This document shows positions 15,324 to 23,687 of a stretch of 64,000 nucleotides of DNA, piece by piece (position 1 is the first letter of the stretch; the number at the start of each line of letters is the position of its first letter). This stretch comes from Bacillota bacterium (lineage in GTDB: Bacteria > Bacillota > Clostridia > Christensenellales > Aristaeellaceae). The DNA is taken from positions 1 to 64,000 of the forward strand of contig JAEZQK010000125.1 of NCBI GenBank assembly GCA_023413135.1, written 5' to 3'. Both the position numbers and the translations under genes were made by a program. The notes below the pieces were generated by a model. It was not told where the DNA came from and searched no databases. It saw only the letters and a program-made list of their open reading frames with translations.

Positions 15324-16780
15324 TCAGCGCCATATGCACCAGGCAAACCCATGAGCGTGCCCGGCATGCCTTCTCCTGCTGGCTCCAGGCTGGCGTTTGC
15401 CATTTTGATATCTTCATCGGTGATGTGCGTCCACATGCCCAGCGGCCGGCCAGCCTCACGAAGTTCCTGCAGGGCGATTTTCTGCGATACAATTCCCGCA
15501 GTAAAAGCCCCTTGAATGGTTTGTGTATTCTTCTGCCCAATGTCCGCGCGTTCCTGTGCGCTGACCGGGCGGACAGGCTCAAATCCAATGGACAAGTCAT
15601 CAGGTACCGCACCCCATAGACTCATAGCCATGACCGGCAGCAACCGTTCAATTGCAGGTCGAAGCTGGTTCTCCTGGTTCTTTCCAAGGGATTCATAATA
15701 GTTGTCCTGGTCGGATTCTCCAGTGGAGTTCATACCCTGGGGAGCCCGGCCAAACAGCTTTGTCGCAGGCATATCTGAGGCACCGGACATGTCCAGCATG
15801 AACGTTTCATAGACATCGGATATGCCGCTGAAGGTGTATTGGTGGGTCTCAAACGCATCTTTTGATCCCACCATCTGCATCCCAAACGATGTGGCCAGCC
15901 TGTTTTGCTCAAGGACAGCACGTCGAAGCCTCGATATCTGCTCCTTCGATGCGCTCCCCATAAACTCGCCAAGATCCTCGTTTTTCCATACCCTAAGGTT
16001 CGCCTGAAAGATCAATTGCGCAATGTTCGCGCTGGTGGCATTCCTCTTGTTGAGCTCCTCGAAGATGTGCTCAAACTCGCTGGCTCCCCAATATAGCTCT
16101 ATAGCTTCATCTTCCGCAGGCAGCCTCCGGCCCATGAAGCGCAGTAACCGGCTGTGATGAACCTTGACATAGCTTGACTTCCAGGCGTCGACGTTGATTT
16201 GATAATACTCAGGTAGTCCGAAATCAGGGTCATCCATATCTGTCACAAGGTCACCATAGGGCTGTAAATTCCAACGGTCAACGACGATCAGCCCTCGGAA
16301 ATCTCCCGGCATGATCAAGCTCATGTCCAGCGGTTGATCCAAGATATCCTCTTGGCCCTTAAGCACCATCAGCGCACCAGCGCCACCAAACAGGCGTGCC
16401 CACTTTAGACCGGTTGTCATCTCATCCTTGATGCCATGCCGCGTCTCCAGGGCTTTCAACTGGTCCACATAAGCAGGGCTGATTTGGGATATGAGCTTGT
16501 ACCAATTTTTCGTCATATCCTCAGCTGGGATATCAACGATCTTCTTGGCAAGCCAGCTCCCCCGATATAGAGCCTTAAGCAACTCCCGGTCCTGAGTGAT
16601 GTTTTCCACGGTGTAGCGGGAAGCGGCCATAACATTGGGCTGGTCCATTCCGAGCCTGGCCAGCGGATTGGAATACCCATCCGACATCCTGATAGCCGCA
16701 TCTTCGACGGCATGAGCAGGTGCCTTCCCGGAAGGCAGCGCCGCTGCTGCTTTGCGCGGCCGTTTTGTTTGAGTAGCCAT
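15209..16780 (-). CDS. Portal protein (DUF1073 / Acb1-like N-terminal family)
   Basis: The 523-residue protein lies after the large terminase gene and matches the DUF1073-type portal family. Features are an N-terminal YSNPLARLGMDQPNVMAAS, the YRGSWLAKKIVDIPAEDMTK segment, VHHSRLLRFMGRRLP, and KLFGRAPQGMNSTGESD near residue 340, typical of portals of this type. It forms the dodecameric ring through which DNA passes. The site GGAAGGAGTG precedes ATG 16780. The last 30 residues after the heptamer AAACCCT look unlike portal sequence, while the -1 frame there reads a sensible linker. Confidence 0.88.
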   Translation of the reverse strand: MATQTKRPRKAAAALPSGKAPAHAVEDAAIRMSDGYSNPLARLGMDQPNVMAASRYTVENITQDRELLKALYRGSWLAKKIVDIPAEDMTKNWYKLISQISPAYVDQLKALETRHGIKDEMTTGLKWARLFGGAGALMVLKGQEDILDQPLDMSLIMPGDFRGLIVVDRWNLQPYGDLVTDMDDPDFGLPEYYQINVDAWKSSYVKVHHSRLLRFMGRRLPAEDEAIELYWGASEFEHIFEELNKRNATSANIAQLIFQANLRVWKNEDLGEFMGSASKEQISRLRRAVLEQNRLATSFGMQMVGSKDAFETHQYTFSGISDVYETFMLDMSGASDMPATKLFGRAPQGMNSTGESDQDNYYESLGKNQENQLRPAIERLLPVMAMSLWGAVPDDLSIGFEPVRPVSAQERADIGQKNTQTIQGAFTAGIVSQKIALQELREAGRPLGMWTHITDEDIKMANASLEPAGEGMPGTLMGLPGAYGAERPELGNPTKPPVMEKSSPATKETAIAATTGMLGVPAR

Positions 16781-16798
16781 AGCGGTTCACTCCTTCCA

Positions 16799-18094
16799 TC
16801 AGGCAGCCAAACGATAGTTCTTGACAATGGTTTTGACCAAATACCGGGCGGCATCCATAGCGTGGTCACGTTGCTTGACCGGCGCTTCCTTGCCAAGCTT
16901 GACGGCCTTTTCGTCCCATATGTAGGTATCCCGTTCACGCAAGAAGTACTTGCAGGTCTTCTCCACCTTCAAACGCCGCTTGTTGATCATGGTGGCTGTG
17001 CGCCGGATCCCATCCGAAACATCGTTGTCCGCATCTCGGACGATGTACCCGCGTTTGCGCATCTCTACCTGGAACGAAGCAGCGGAAGGGTCAACAATGA
17101 GAATGGCGCCCTTGTCATACCCGATAAACTCTTCCAGATCATCGGCATATTCGGAGTCCGTCTTCTGCCGCTGCTTTTCCTTGCTGTCCCAATAGAGCTC
17201 CTTGGTGATCCACATGGTGGTATCATCATCCCAGACATCCAGGGCAGCAAAAGGATTGGTGGTGCCATAGTCCACCGCGACATAATGCTTCCAATCGTCT
17301 TTATATCCTTTGGGGAGCATGTCCATAGCATAGGTGTTCTCGGTATCCGACCACATATCATAGATCAGGCCATCAGCGGATACCCACAGACCAAGGATAT
17401 AGCGCTTATAGAACATGCCGATGTACATGGACTTGTACCGCTCCTTGGTTTCTTCCGACAGAGAAAGGTTATCGTCCATGGTAAAGTGCAGATAAACAAG
17501 CTTCTTTTCCTTGAATTTGTTGATCCAGTTGACCTTGAACCAATGCAATTTGCTGTCAGGATTGCAATTGAACCAGAGCTTTGCTCCCTCTACCGAGCAG
17601 CGGGCCGTGGCCTGATTGACAAAGGATTCCGGCATCAAGGCCACTTCATCGAAGAAAGCGCCGGCCAGGGTGATGCCTTGGATAAAATCCTGGGAACGTT
17701 CGTCCTTGCCGCCGAACATGTAGAAATAATTTAGGTGGCTGCCCTTGGCAACCACCATCATGTTCAAGCCGCGTTTGTAATCAACCAGATACCCGCGGCT
17801 TTTAAGAATACGCTGCAGGTCATGGATCACATTCCGACGCAAGGCGCCTATGCTTTTGCCGCATAGGGCAAAATTACATTCATCGAAAGCTTCCATGGCC
17901 CACATCATGAAGGACATTGACATGGAGAGTGTTTTTCCCGACCTGATGGAACCATCAGCAATGATCCCGTTCATGTCCTTGTAAGGGCTGTCTTTGGTCC
18001 ACCAGCTGAGCACCATCTTTTGCCTCGGGGAGAAGGCTTGGAACTTGAAAAGGGCTGCCTTACGGATCCGTATCTTGCGGTTCGTCCATGCCAT
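16799..18094 (-). CDS. terL: Terminase large subunit (PBSX-type)
   Basis: This 431-residue protein is the DNA-packaging motor. The ATPase part has a Walker A motif GSIRSGKT (residues about 48-55) and a Walker B/catalytic segment AGAFFDEVAL. The nuclease part shows VAVDYGTTNPFAAL, LIVDPSAASF and DHAMDAARY, which carry the conserved metal-binding aspartates. ATG 18094 is preferred over TTG 18100 because AAGG is well placed. Its start overlaps the small subunit end by 35 bases. Packaging type (pac or cos) is not evident from this gene alone. Confidence 0.93.
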   Translation of the reverse strand: MAWTNRKIRIRKAALFKFQAFSPRQKMVLSWWTKDSPYKDMNGIIADGSIRSGKTLSMSMSFMMWAMEAFDECNFALCGKSIGALRRNVIHDLQRILKSRGYLVDYKRGLNMMVVAKGSHLNYFYMFGGKDERSQDFIQGITLAGAFFDEVALMPESFVNQATARCSVEGAKLWFNCNPDSKLHWFKVNWINKFKEKKLVYLHFTMDDNLSLSEETKERYKSMYIGMFYKRYILGLWVSADGLIYDMWSDTENTYAMDMLPKGYKDDWKHYVAVDYGTTNPFAALDVWDDDTTMWITKELYWDSKEKQRQKTDSEYADDLEEFIGYDKGAILIVDPSAASFQVEMRKRGYIVRDADNDVSDGIRRTATMINKRRLKVEKTCKYFLRERDTYIWDEKAVKLGKEAPVKQRDHAMDAARYLVKTIVKNYRLAA

Positions 18095-18881
18095 TTTCAA
18101 ACACCTTCCCGCCTTCTGCGTTCAGTGCAGCTATGAATCCATCGTCCTCGTTGTCCTCATCCCCATCTCCGAAACCGTCCTTGCGCCTCATATGCTCCAG
18201 CTTCTTGATATCGATGCCCATGCGGTGTAAGGCAATAATGGCATTCTGCCGGCCGATCTGGACCCTGGTGAGTGCATCTTCCACATTGATAATGCTTTCC
18301 AGGGCATCCCGGGTCTCGTTGACAACCTGCTTCGGATTTATCGTCGGCTGGCCACCAAGAGGTGAAGCACCCATACTACCGGTGACCCGGGTGCTCACCG
18401 CAATCATGCCATTCCGGTTCGTGCGCTCCAGATCGGAGAGGATCCCGATGCGACCGAGCATCCGTTTCTCACGGACAGCACCCAAAAGGATTTCCTGCTG
18501 GATAAGCACCATGGGATCATCAACGGCCTGCTGGATCATCTCCAGTTCCTCCGGGGTCAGGCTTGAAAAAAGAATGCGCTCAAACTCTCCAGTTTTGAGC
18601 GCACGCTTATTATCAAGAGGAGGTGGGGGTGGCGGTTGCTTATTATTCCTGTTCCCAGGCTGTGCGCCGCGCTTCCTTTTCGGAGTACTCCGTTCCTCAT
18701 TATCATTTATCGGAGTACTCCGTTCTTTTTTTTTATCCCATTGATCCTTGGCCTTCCAGCCGGAAACGGACTTCTCCGGGATGCCCAATTCCTCCGCTAT
18801 TATTCGTAGGGTTTTCTTCCCGCCGCTGTCTTTCCATAGCTGATAGGCCTTATCCCTTTCGGGGCTTCGGGCCTTGGGCAT
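18060..18881 (-). CDS. terS: Terminase small subunit
   Basis: The 273-residue protein begins with a helix-turn-helix region (DKAYQLWKDSGG, then ELGIPEKSVSGWKAKDQWD) typical of PBSX/phBC6A51-type small terminases. The following region has basic residues and a doubled ERSTP motif ten codons apart, then a Pro-rich stretch (PPPPPPLDNK). The C-terminal half is helical (LTRVQIGRQNAIIALHRMGIDIKKLE) and should form the oligomer and contact TerL. It recognises the packaging site, often inside its own gene. Confidence 0.88.
   Translation of the reverse strand: MPKARSPERDKAYQLWKDSGGKKTLRIIAEELGIPEKSVSGWKAKDQWDKKKERSTPINDNEERSTPKRKRGAQPGNRNNKQPPPPPPLDNKRALKTGEFERILFSSLTPEELEMIQQAVDDPMVLIQQEILLGAVREKRMLGRIGILSDLERTNRNGMIAVSTRVTGSMGASPLGGQPTINPKQVVNETRDALESIINVEDALTRVQIGRQNAIIALHRMGIDIKKLEHMRRKDGFGDGDEDNEDDGFIAALNAEGGKVFENGMDEPQDTDP
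18681..18722. repeat. Two copies of the palindrome CGGAGTACTCCG, 30 bp apart
   Basis: Two identical 12-base perfect palindromes lie at 18681-18692 and 18711-18722 inside terS. Centre-to-centre spacing is exactly 30 bp, about three helical turns, so both would face the same side of the DNA. They encode the ERSTP repeat. They could be a packaging-recognition (pac) element for TerS. Confidence 0.5.
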
Positions 18882-18959
18882 TCCGGTTCACCTCAGCCTT
18901 CGTGCTGTTTTCGACCATGGCATTCAACTAATACGTGTTGCTTGCCGTCCAGTCAATTT

Positions 18960-20117
18960 TTACCCACGAACAATAATAAGATCACAGTAAGCCGGCTCCA
19001 TCTCCATGATGTAGCAGATGCGCCCTAGCTGCTCTGCAGCAAGGAGTGTCGGTCCGCTTCCACCGAACATGTCCAAGGCAATATCGCCTTTTCTTGAGCT
19101 GTTGAACATAGCCCTTGCAACAAGCTCAATAGGCTTCATAGTGGGATGATCTTCCGATACCTTTGGCCTGGGACAATCCCAAACATCTGATTGGGTTCGA
19201 TCATCCAAAGGGCAAAGGCGCGGACCTTCGTTCCATCCATACCAGATAGGTTCATATTGAGTATGATAGTCCTTCCTGGAGAGGACAAACTCATCCTTAC
19301 GCCAGATGATGGTGCTGGACCAATGGAAGTTAAGGGCTTCAAGGATATCCATTGTCTTACCCCACTCCTTGGCACCCATAACAACATAAACCATGCATCC
19401 AGGCTCACCGGCTTCTTTCATCCGAGAGAAAGCCGCATTGAGGAAAGCGGCAAAATCACTTTCCTCCATGGAGTCATTAAGGATTTTCCTGCGTTTCCAT
19501 GTGGGATGATTGGTTTCCCCATAACTCACATTCCACGGTGGATCCGTAAAAATCAACTTGGCGGAACGCCCATCCATCAGCTTCGCCATATCCTCCATTA
19601 AGGTTGAGTCCCCGCACATGAGGCGATGAGGGCTCAGCCCCCACACCTCCCCGGGCTTCGCCCGGGGAGGCGGCTGTTGCGTATAATCATAATCGTCCTC
19701 TTTTATGACAGGTAGCGCTTCTGATTCAGCAAGCAAGACAGCCGTATCAAAGCCAAATCCAGACATGTCAAATTCCATTTCCATCAGCTGCTGAAGCTCC
19801 GCCTGCAGAGCATCCATATCCCATGTGGCTATTTCGGCCACCTTGTTATCTGCAAGCCGAAATGCCTTGATCTGCCCTTCGGAAAGATCATCTGCGATAA
19901 TACAAGGGACTTCAACAAGCTCCAGCTTTTGGGCTGCCTTATATCTGGTGTGCCCGGCGACGATGACCTTTTCAGAAGTAATGATAATCGGCACCTTGAA
20001 GCCGAATTCTTTGATGCTCGCGGCCACCGCATTGACAGCAGCTTCGTTATGCCGCGGGTTATTGGCGTAGGGAATAAGGCTATTGGTTGGTATCATAACG
20101 ATTTGAGGCGTTTGCAT
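18960..20117 (-). CDS. ParB-like / DNA (adenine or cytosine-N4) methyltransferase
   Basis: The 385-residue protein joins an N-terminal ParB-like nuclease/Sulfiredoxin-fold domain (residues 1-110: NSLIPYANNPRHNEAAVNAVAASI, then VIVAGHTRYKAAQKLEL) to a beta-class amino methyltransferase. The methyltransferase has the catalytic motif IV, TDPPWNVSYG, and near the end HPTMKPIELVARAMFNSSRKG with the SAM-binding DMFGGSG. Such fusions are common next to phage terminase genes and may protect phage DNA or mark packaging sites. ATG 20117 follows AGGAGG. The upstream frame to 20177 lies in the presumed leader and lacks a better start. Confidence 0.88.
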   Translation of the reverse strand: MQTPQIVMIPTNSLIPYANNPRHNEAAVNAVAASIKEFGFKVPIIITSEKVIVAGHTRYKAAQKLELVEVPCIIADDLSEGQIKAFRLADNKVAEIATWDMDALQAELQQLMEMEFDMSGFGFDTAVLLAESEALPVIKEDDYDYTQQPPPRAKPGEVWGLSPHRLMCGDSTLMEDMAKLMDGRSAKLIFTDPPWNVSYGETNHPTWKRRKILNDSMEESDFAAFLNAAFSRMKEAGEPGCMVYVVMGAKEWGKTMDILEALNFHWSSTIIWRKDEFVLSRKDYHTQYEPIWYGWNEGPRLCPLDDRTQSDVWDCPRPKVSEDHPTMKPIELVARAMFNSSRKGDIALDMFGGSGPTLLAAEQLGRICYIMEMEPAYCDLIIVRG

Positions 20118-20290
20118 GCTTCTATTATCCTCCTGACATATTAACAGGTAGCGTGGACAAGGAATTTCACCTTGCACGTTAGGGCATGGCTCGGACTTTA
20201 TGGCTGACGATTTAACGGCGTCTTATCCCTGTCTGCCGCACCTTACGGAATCGCACCGTAACACCCTACACTGAATAGCGTCTTATTCCG
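20118..20290 (-). ncRNA. Possible structured leader RNA upstream of the methyltransferase
   Basis: On the minus strand this gene-free stretch holds two hairpins with matching 7-base loops: TTACGG-UGCGAUU-CCGTAA (20243-20261) and CAAGG-UGAAAUU-CCTTG (20158-20174). The latter is flanked by a further CGTG/CACG pairing. Both loops fit the UGNRANU T-loop pattern found in several riboswitches and large structured RNAs. The second hairpin ends 40 bases before the methyltransferase start. I could not assign it to a known class. Confidence 0.4.
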
Positions 20291-20301
20291 CCACCGCGCA
20301 T

Positions 20302-20334
20302 AAAAAACGGCCGCCCCCTCCGGATGGGACGGCC
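20302..20334 (-). terminator. Intrinsic terminator between early and late genes
   Basis: The minus strand has GGCCGTCCCATCC-GGAGGGGGCGGCC, a long GC-rich hairpin, followed by TTTTTT. It lies after the ArpU-like regulator and before the methyltransferase/terminase block, so it should end the early transcript. The late promoter then has to lie between it and 20117. Confidence 0.85.
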
Positions 20335-20428
20335 TGCAACAAAGGATTCAATTTCGGATCATAAAAAGGATAACAGATGATTTGTGCGCGCGCAATGGGC
20401 GATTTGTGACGGCGATTTGTGACGGTAT

Positions 20429-20986
20429 TTATCCGACCGCATCTACCCCATAAAGGCGTATAGAGACTATACGTACCAGCCTTCCACGGTGCTTTCGCAC
20501 CGTAGAAGGATCGCAGTTTAAGGTTTCGGCAATACTCTCATCAGGTTCATCTTTGAGGTACCTTCCTTCTACGGCGGGATAGTAATAGTCCGCCTTGATG
20601 GCCCCCAGGGCCGCCCGCACCACCCGCACCTCCTCCTCATCCGCCGCAATCCTTGATTCCAGGTCTTTGACGAGAGTATCTTGCATTTCCTCAGCAGAAA
20701 CCCTATACCCGCCTCTCTGAAAACGTACAATGCTTTTGCTGGTTCCCTGACCATATGTGCATCCTTCTCCACCTTGGGTATAATACTCTAAGTTTTCCTT
20801 GTCTGCCGCAATCTTTTCCTCAAGATGAGGTAGGGCATAAAGCCGGCGTTCAGTCAGCTTGTACGGTGCCAATGTTTCTTCCTTCTGGGCAGCCCTTCCC
20901 GCCTGCAGCGCGTCATTAACAGCCTTTTTGATAATCGCTTCAATATTCGCCGGGAGCGCACCGGCAGCTTTTTTACCTTTAGACAT
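20429..20986 (-). CDS. ArpU/RinA-like late transcription regulator
   Basis: The 185-residue protein is charged and helical and ends in a sigma-region-4-like helix-turn-helix (PDESIAETLNCDPSTVRKHRGRL). This is the pattern of ArpU/RinA-type phage activators, which switch on late genes. It also has the expected position: last early gene, immediately before a terminator and the packaging genes. ATG 20986 has AAAGGGG upstream, whereas an ATG at 21007 has none. The first 30 residues are Lys/Ala-rich. The target promoter is not identified here. Confidence 0.75.
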   Translation of the reverse strand: MSKGKKAAGALPANIEAIIKKAVNDALQAGRAAQKEETLAPYKLTERRLYALPHLEEKIAADKENLEYYTQGGEGCTYGQGTSKSIVRFQRGGYRVSAEEMQDTLVKDLESRIAADEEEVRVVRAALGAIKADYYYPAVEGRYLKDEPDESIAETLNCDPSTVRKHRGRLVRIVSIRLYGVDAVG

Positions 20987-21078
20987 TGCCTCCCCGCCCC
21001 TTTCCATGATACAATCATCATGCGAATGTTCGTTCCCGGTTGGGAGCGGGCTGCCGGCCGATGTGATGTGCGGCCGGC

Positions 21079-21420
21079 TTATTTTTCTATTTCTGCGGCT
21101 TCTGCGAAGAAGCGTTTGGAATCCTCCCAGACCTCTATGGGATCATCCCCACCAAGTTCGGCATAGACCTTCATAGCCGCTCTGAGCAGTACTCGAATCC
21201 CTTCCTTGTTATCAGAAATTACGATTGCCGGATCAAACTCCTTTGCTCCGCTTGTTTTCTTGATATGGTCCCCAATGGGCAATGGTTTATCAAGGCGAGA
21301 GACAACAACACCCCACCTTACACCATGCGAGGACTTCTCGTCCTTGGTTACTCCGACAGCACATATGCCATGCCCCAATACATAGGTGTTTATGTAGTTC
21401 ATTTCAACCGTTTTTTTCAC
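21079..21420 (-). CDS. Hypothetical phage protein
   Basis: The 113-residue protein is not recognised. It has a beta-rich first half (YVLGHGICAVGVTKD, GVRWGVVVSRLDKPLPIG) and a helical second half (GIRVLLRAAMKVYAELG). Translation starts at GTG 21420 with GAGGAGG upstream. Its beginning overlaps the end of the small zinc-ribbon gene by 17 bases. Position among accessory early genes suggests a dispensable or host-interaction role. Confidence 0.65.
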   Translation of the reverse strand: MKKTVEMNYINTYVLGHGICAVGVTKDEKSSHGVRWGVVVSRLDKPLPIGDHIKKTSGAKEFDPAIVISDNKEGIRVLLRAAMKVYAELGGDDPIEVWEDSKRFFAEAAEIEK

Positions 21421-21574
21421 CTTTAAATGCCTCCTCTGTCAGCTTGATCAGAAATTGTTTTAATTCTGGGCTTACCTTGCCATCCGACCAATCGCAATCA
21501 CAGCAGAAGGCTTTAAAGTTTGCATCGAAGGCTGTAACCATGTGATTACTTCCGCATTTTGGGCACTTGTCCAT
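21404..21574 (-). CDS. Small zinc-ribbon protein
   Basis: This 56-residue gene has AGGAG upstream of ATG 21574. It reads MDKCPKCGSNHMVTAFDA and then FCCDCDWSDG, so two CxxC-like knuckles could hold one zinc ion. The C-terminal 20 residues form a charged helix. It overlaps the following gene by 17 bases. No specific function can be given. Confidence 0.65.
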   Translation of the reverse strand: MDKCPKCGSNHMVTAFDANFKAFCCDCDWSDGKVSPELKQFLIKLTEEAFKGEKNG

Positions 21575-21682
21575 GATATCACTCCTGTTAAATGAGAACG
21601 TATGTACCCATTATATCATGCCAAATGCGCTATTACCACCTCCAAATCAACTGCACACAGCTTCTTCCATCAGTTACCTACA

Positions 21683-22411
21683 CTAAGCCAGACACTTGGC
21701 GAGGGCATCCTTGACCATGTACGCCTTCCGGTCACGCTCGCACATCTCAATCATTTTAAGGCCGAAGGCCCGCCAATCTACATCGCTGGCCTGGTGATTG
21801 AGTTTTCCGATCTTGAATAGATCGACGGCATCTTTTGTAATCTCATAAAGGTTATATACATCATCAGGATTAAGAACCGGCTCAAAAGATACCCAGGTGG
21901 TAATGCCGTGCTTCTTGGCCTTGTACAAGCTTTCAATGCGGTCAAAGGGCAAAGCGGCGCCCGGCTCTCTTTTCATGGAATCCTCACTGAACATGCATGT
22001 AAGTGTTGCGGCATATGCGTCGCCGGGCTTGTACAGATCGAAGTCCCGTGTTGCCCTAACCCCTCCTTTGGTTAGCACCTGAAAAGGATGATTGAACTCA
22101 TAAAAGAGCTCAAGAACGAACCTTGTAAGAGAATCAAATTTTGGGTAAGGGTCGCATGTGAAACAGAGCAATATCGGACGCTTGTCTCCAGCACCGTTCA
22201 TTTCAATCAAGTCGTTACGGACCAAATCAAGCATGCCCTGCTTTCGGGGATCGCTATGGCTATGAAATTCCTCTTTGCTTTTATGCAGCACCCCGGGCAC
22301 AAAGCAGTAATCGCACCTGTTTTCACAGCCTTCGTAAAGGTTCAGCGCCAGCGGGGAGTATTCCAACGCGGCGCCGCGGGGCTGGTAGATAACACGGTAT
22401 TTGTCTTTCAT
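21683..22411 (-). CDS. Radical SAM protein, SplB-like
   Basis: The 242-residue protein begins KYRVIYQPRGAALEYSPLALNLYEGC and carries the radical SAM cluster motif CENRCDYC (CxxxCxxC). Downstream are CFTCDPYPKFD and WVSFEPVLNPDDVYNLYE, which agree with the spore-photolyase-like branch of small radical SAM proteins. It should bind a 4Fe-4S cluster and cleave S-adenosylmethionine. ATG 22411 follows GAAGG, and GTG 22444 is possible. It is one of two radical SAM genes in this block. The substrate is unknown, with nucleic-acid modification or repair as a plausible role. Confidence 0.82.
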   Translation of the reverse strand: MKDKYRVIYQPRGAALEYSPLALNLYEGCENRCDYCFVPGVLHKSKEEFHSHSDPRKQGMLDLVRNDLIEMNGAGDKRPILLCFTCDPYPKFDSLTRFVLELFYEFNHPFQVLTKGGVRATRDFDLYKPGDAYAATLTCMFSEDSMKREPGAALPFDRIESLYKAKKHGITTWVSFEPVLNPDDVYNLYEITKDAVDLFKIGKLNHQASDVDWRAFGLKMIEMCERDRKAYMVKDALAKCLA

Positions 22412-22502
22412 GCGGATATGCCTTCTTTCTTTTGTGATGGTCACTCAAATCATAAATTTCATAAAGAGCCAGGTATATGGGATCTTCCTTTTCCATACTT
22501 GC

Positions 22503-22787
22503 TCATACCTCTCTTGGGTCTCGGTCTTGGGTTTTGAACCATTGAGGCAACCATATGCAGTCATCAGCGCATGTAGGGTGTTTGCGTAGTTCATTTTTGT
22601 CCTCTTTGGAAAGAAGCTTTGAAATATCAAGCATATCAAGCCCATGGTGCTTAGGAGGGCACTGAACAGGATGATTGGTGGTTGCCCATATGATCCAAGT
22701 CGGTCGGATATAAATCCATTCAAAGCCCATCAGCCATACAGCAACCATCACTTTTGAAAGTGGGCTGAGGTTTATATACTCAGTCAT
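22503..22787 (-). CDS. Small membrane protein, hypothetical
   Basis: The 94-residue protein starts at ATG 22787 (GGAGAG upstream), overlapping the DUF488 gene end. Residues about 11-33 form a hydrophobic, Trp-rich segment (VMVAVWLMGFEWIYI), probably one membrane span. Near the C-terminus HPTCADDCIWLP contains two cysteines. I do not recognise the family. Confidence 0.55.
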   Translation of the reverse strand: MTEYINLSPLSKVMVAVWLMGFEWIYIRPTWIIWATTNHPVQCPPKHHGLDMLDISKLLSKEDKNELRKHPTCADDCIWLPQWFKTQDRDPREV

Positions 22788-23202
22788 GCAGCTCTCTCCG
22801 ATTATCATTTGCGCTTCCAGTTTCATTTACACCGCCTCCTCCACTGTCCCACTCCTCACACTCTATCCCGTTCGCCTTCAGCCATTCAGCCACAATATGC
22901 CGGTGGCAGAAAGTGTCGGGGCGCTCATAGCAGATAAGGACGATATCCTTCCCCCTGAAAAGAGACTCCAGGCTGTCTCTCAATGCGGCAGGGTTAAGGC
23001 GGTCAAGAATTTGGTTATACGCCGCTTTGTAGGCCGCTTCATCATGATCAATCTTGTATTTGCCGAGTATTTCTTGGGTTGGTGCGAGCGTTGAGAGGCT
23101 TTGCCCGGCCCACCTTTTAGGCTGATATAGGGCAATCGATACCGGAATTACATTAGGTGGCAGTTTTCGTACATTGGCAAAGTAGCTGGTGTAGATGTTC
23201 AT
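22780..23202 (-). CDS. DUF488 family protein
   Basis: This 140-residue protein has the DUF488 pattern: an N-terminal IYTSYFANVRKLPPNVIPVSIAL, a Lys/Arg-Trp pair (PKRWAG), and the signature CYERPDTFCHRHIVAEWL with its Cys and His residues. DUF488 proteins are often found with DNA-modification or mobile genes, but their reaction is not established. ATG 23202 follows GGAGGG and overlaps the previous stop (ATGA). The C-terminus is a Gly-rich tail. Confidence 0.8.
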   Translation of the reverse strand: MNIYTSYFANVRKLPPNVIPVSIALYQPKRWAGQSLSTLAPTQEILGKYKIDHDEAAYKAAYNQILDRLNPAALRDSLESLFRGKDIVLICYERPDTFCHRHIVAEWLKANGIECEEWDSGGGGVNETGSANDNRRELHD

Positions 23203-23687
23203 GCCACACCCTCCCAGTTCCACAACCCCTGCTTGCCCTTCGCAGGGATGGGCATGTCCAGCATGCGCATGTTGGCAAACTCCCAGGCAAAACGGCCGGG
23301 TGTGAAGTCACCAAATAGTTGATCGGTTTTACTTGTTATTGTAATGTAGCTGGTTACTTTACCGTTTGAGGCTGCCAAAAAGGGATCGCCAAACCGATTG
23401 ATTGAATCAACCTCCCAGCACTGTACCAACTCCGCGGTAGCAATAACACAGCCGCGGGGAAGTTCATGCATGCATGAGAACCCCGGTAGCAAGGTTTTCA
23501 ACGCCGCGTGGGCTGCTTCTGCAAACTCATTAAGAAAGCAATTGTCATAAGCCAGGCCGGCGTGAATGGCAATCGGCCCCCTGTACTTTGTGGCCCATGA
23601 CCGGGTTTCGTACTTCTTAGCGAGGATGGCTAACAACCAGGACCATGGGTTATGAACTGTAATCGCCTTCATCGGTTCAATTATCAT
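23199..23687 (-). CDS. ASCH-domain protein
   Basis: The 162-residue protein is an ASCH (PUA-like) domain. It begins MKAITVHNPWSWLLAILAKKYETRSW and continues with YRGPIAIHAGL, the usual ASCH opening. It ends with FAWEFANMRMLDMPIPAKGKQGLWNW. Related proteins bind or act on modified nucleotides or RNA. ATG 23687 follows GGGAGG, and its start overlaps the small membrane gene while its end overlaps the DUF488 gene. The tight coupling suggests the two are made together. Confidence 0.85.
   Translation of the reverse strand: MIIEPMKAITVHNPWSWLLAILAKKYETRSWATKYRGPIAIHAGLAYDNCFLNEFAEAAHAALKTLLPGFSCMHELPRGCVIATAELVQCWEVDSINRFGDPFLAASNGKVTSYITITSKTDQLFGDFTPGRFAWEFANMRMLDMPIPAKGKQGLWNWEGVA

Noticed and set aside
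20158..20261. FMN riboswitch, because of two GGUGNRAUUCC loops.
   Set aside because: The other conserved FMN segments are not in the right order and the downstream gene is a methyltransferase, so I only call a generic structured leader.
22445..22594. A 49-residue open frame (start ATG 22594, GAGG upstream).
   Set aside because: It overlaps the better supported gene at 22503-22787 by 92 bases in another frame and has no recognisable sequence.
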